Source of the DNA: JAXDBM01 sp964460245
GTDB lineage: Bacteria > Desulfobacterota > Syntrophia > Syntrophales > Fen-1087
NCBI GenBank assembly: GCA_964460245.1
Contig: CAYWTL010000039.1
Coordinates: forward strand, 1 to 22,544
Direction of reading: 5' to 3'
Length of the DNA: 22,544 nt
In this document: positions 22,210-22,544 of the stretch, piece by piece
Layout: each line of letters opens with the position of its first letter
Numbering within the stretch: the first letter of the stretch is position 1
Notes under the pieces: generated by a model
Told to the model about the DNA's origin: nothing
Database searches by the model: none
What the model saw: only the letters and a program-made list of their open reading frames with translations
Program-made: the position numbers and the translations under genes

Positions 22210-22544
22210 ATGAACGTGCCTTTTTTGGATCTGAAAGCCCAGTACCGCACCATCCGGGATGAAATCCACGCCGCCATCGGCGAGGTCATGGAGAACACCG
22301 CCTTCGCCGGCGGTCCCTTCGTCGCGAAATTCGAAAAGGACTTTGCCGCGTTCTGCGGCTGCAAACACGCCGTCGGCGTCGGGAACGGCACGGACGCCCT
22401 CTGGCTCAGCCTGATCGCACTGGGCATCGGCCCGGGCGACGAGGTCGTCACCGTCCCCAACACCTTCATCGCCACGGCGGAAGCGATCACCTGGTGCGGC
22501 GCGAAGCCCGTCTTCGCGGACATCGACGAGCGGACGAACAACAT
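22210..22544 (+). CDS. DegT/DnrJ/EryC1-family aminotransferase, 5' part
   Basis: An ATG at 22210 with GGAG 8 bp upstream; 111 complete codons reach the right edge, so the gene continues outside. MNVPFLDLKAQYRTIRDEI, FAGGPFVAKFEKDFAAFCG, then VGVGNGTDALWLSLIALGIG and VTVPNTFIATAEAI are the conserved N-terminal segments of PLP-dependent sugar aminotransferases (WlbC/WbpE, ArnB-like), including the GTDA that contacts PLP phosphate. The PLP lysine lies beyond the window. It would aminate the keto sugar made by the oxidoreductase and supply the acyltransferase, completing the amino-sugar cassette. Confidence 0.92.
   Translation, partial: MNVPFLDLKAQYRTIRDEIHAAIGEVMENTAFAGGPFVAKFEKDFAAFCGCKHAVGVGNGTDALWLSLIALGIGPGDEVVTVPNTFIATAEAITWCGAKPVFADIDERTNN

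Overview
The window looks like a chromosomal segment from a GC-rich, Gram-negative deltaproteobacterial-type bacterium (Desulfobacterota, possibly Syntrophales-like). This is inferred from gene content and codon use; nothing in the window fixes the taxon. It holds two linked blocks: a set of secreted PEP-CTERM proteins with their regulatory DNA (about 1-10.9 kb), and the start of a PEP-CTERM-type exopolysaccharide (EPS) locus (about 11-22.5 kb). The exosortase, the histidine kinase PrsK and the regulator PrsR that usually go with such systems are not in the window.

Left block. There are five proteins with a C-terminal PEP-CTERM-type sorting signal (1-239 partial, 2351-3049, 3046-3642, 5807-6697, 10193-10879, the last with SEP in place of PEP). 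Among them lie a secreted protein with Ca-binding thrombospondin-3-like repeats (296-1819), a small DUF5658-type membrane protein (3797-4222), a ribbon-helix-helix/PilZ fusion (4488-4976), a degenerate receiver protein (5393-5731) and a minus-strand cluster (9395 down to 6940) encoding a stand-alone MshEN/GspE-N protein, a DUF2959 lipoprotein and an alpha/beta hydrolase. The main signal here is a 17-bp element with consensus TGTCGGAATTCTTTACA (a TGT-N11-ACA dyad). It occurs nine times and only between genes. Four transcription units downstream of it have sigma-54 (-24/-12) promoters, so it is probably the binding site of a sigma-54 activator. PrsR is the obvious candidate, by inference.

Right block. 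A TPR lipoprotein gene (10970-13252, minus) is divergent from an EPS operon. The operon encodes a Wza/BexD-type export protein, an outer-membrane beta-barrel, a Wzz-type chain-length protein, an ExeA-like AAA ATPase, a BY-type tyrosine kinase and a sugar transferase with a degenerate GGDEF-like N-terminus. These are followed by a sugar-nucleotide cassette (Gfo/Idh/MocA oxidoreductase, hexapeptide acyltransferase, DegT aminotransferase cut by the right edge) that resembles the WlbA/B/C (WbpB/D/E) route to N-acetylated amino sugars. This gene order matches known XrtA/PEP-CTERM EPS loci. The operon has its own near-perfect sigma-54 promoter (13723-13738) and a leader of about 215 nt, but no copy of the 17-bp element was seen near it.

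Together the genes suggest a sigma-54-controlled programme that makes an extracellular polysaccharide together with exosortase-sorted surface proteins. Cyclic-di-GMP-type modules (PilZ, MshEN, a degenerate GGDEF-like domain) appear at three points. No tRNA, rRNA, CRISPR array or insertion sequence was seen.
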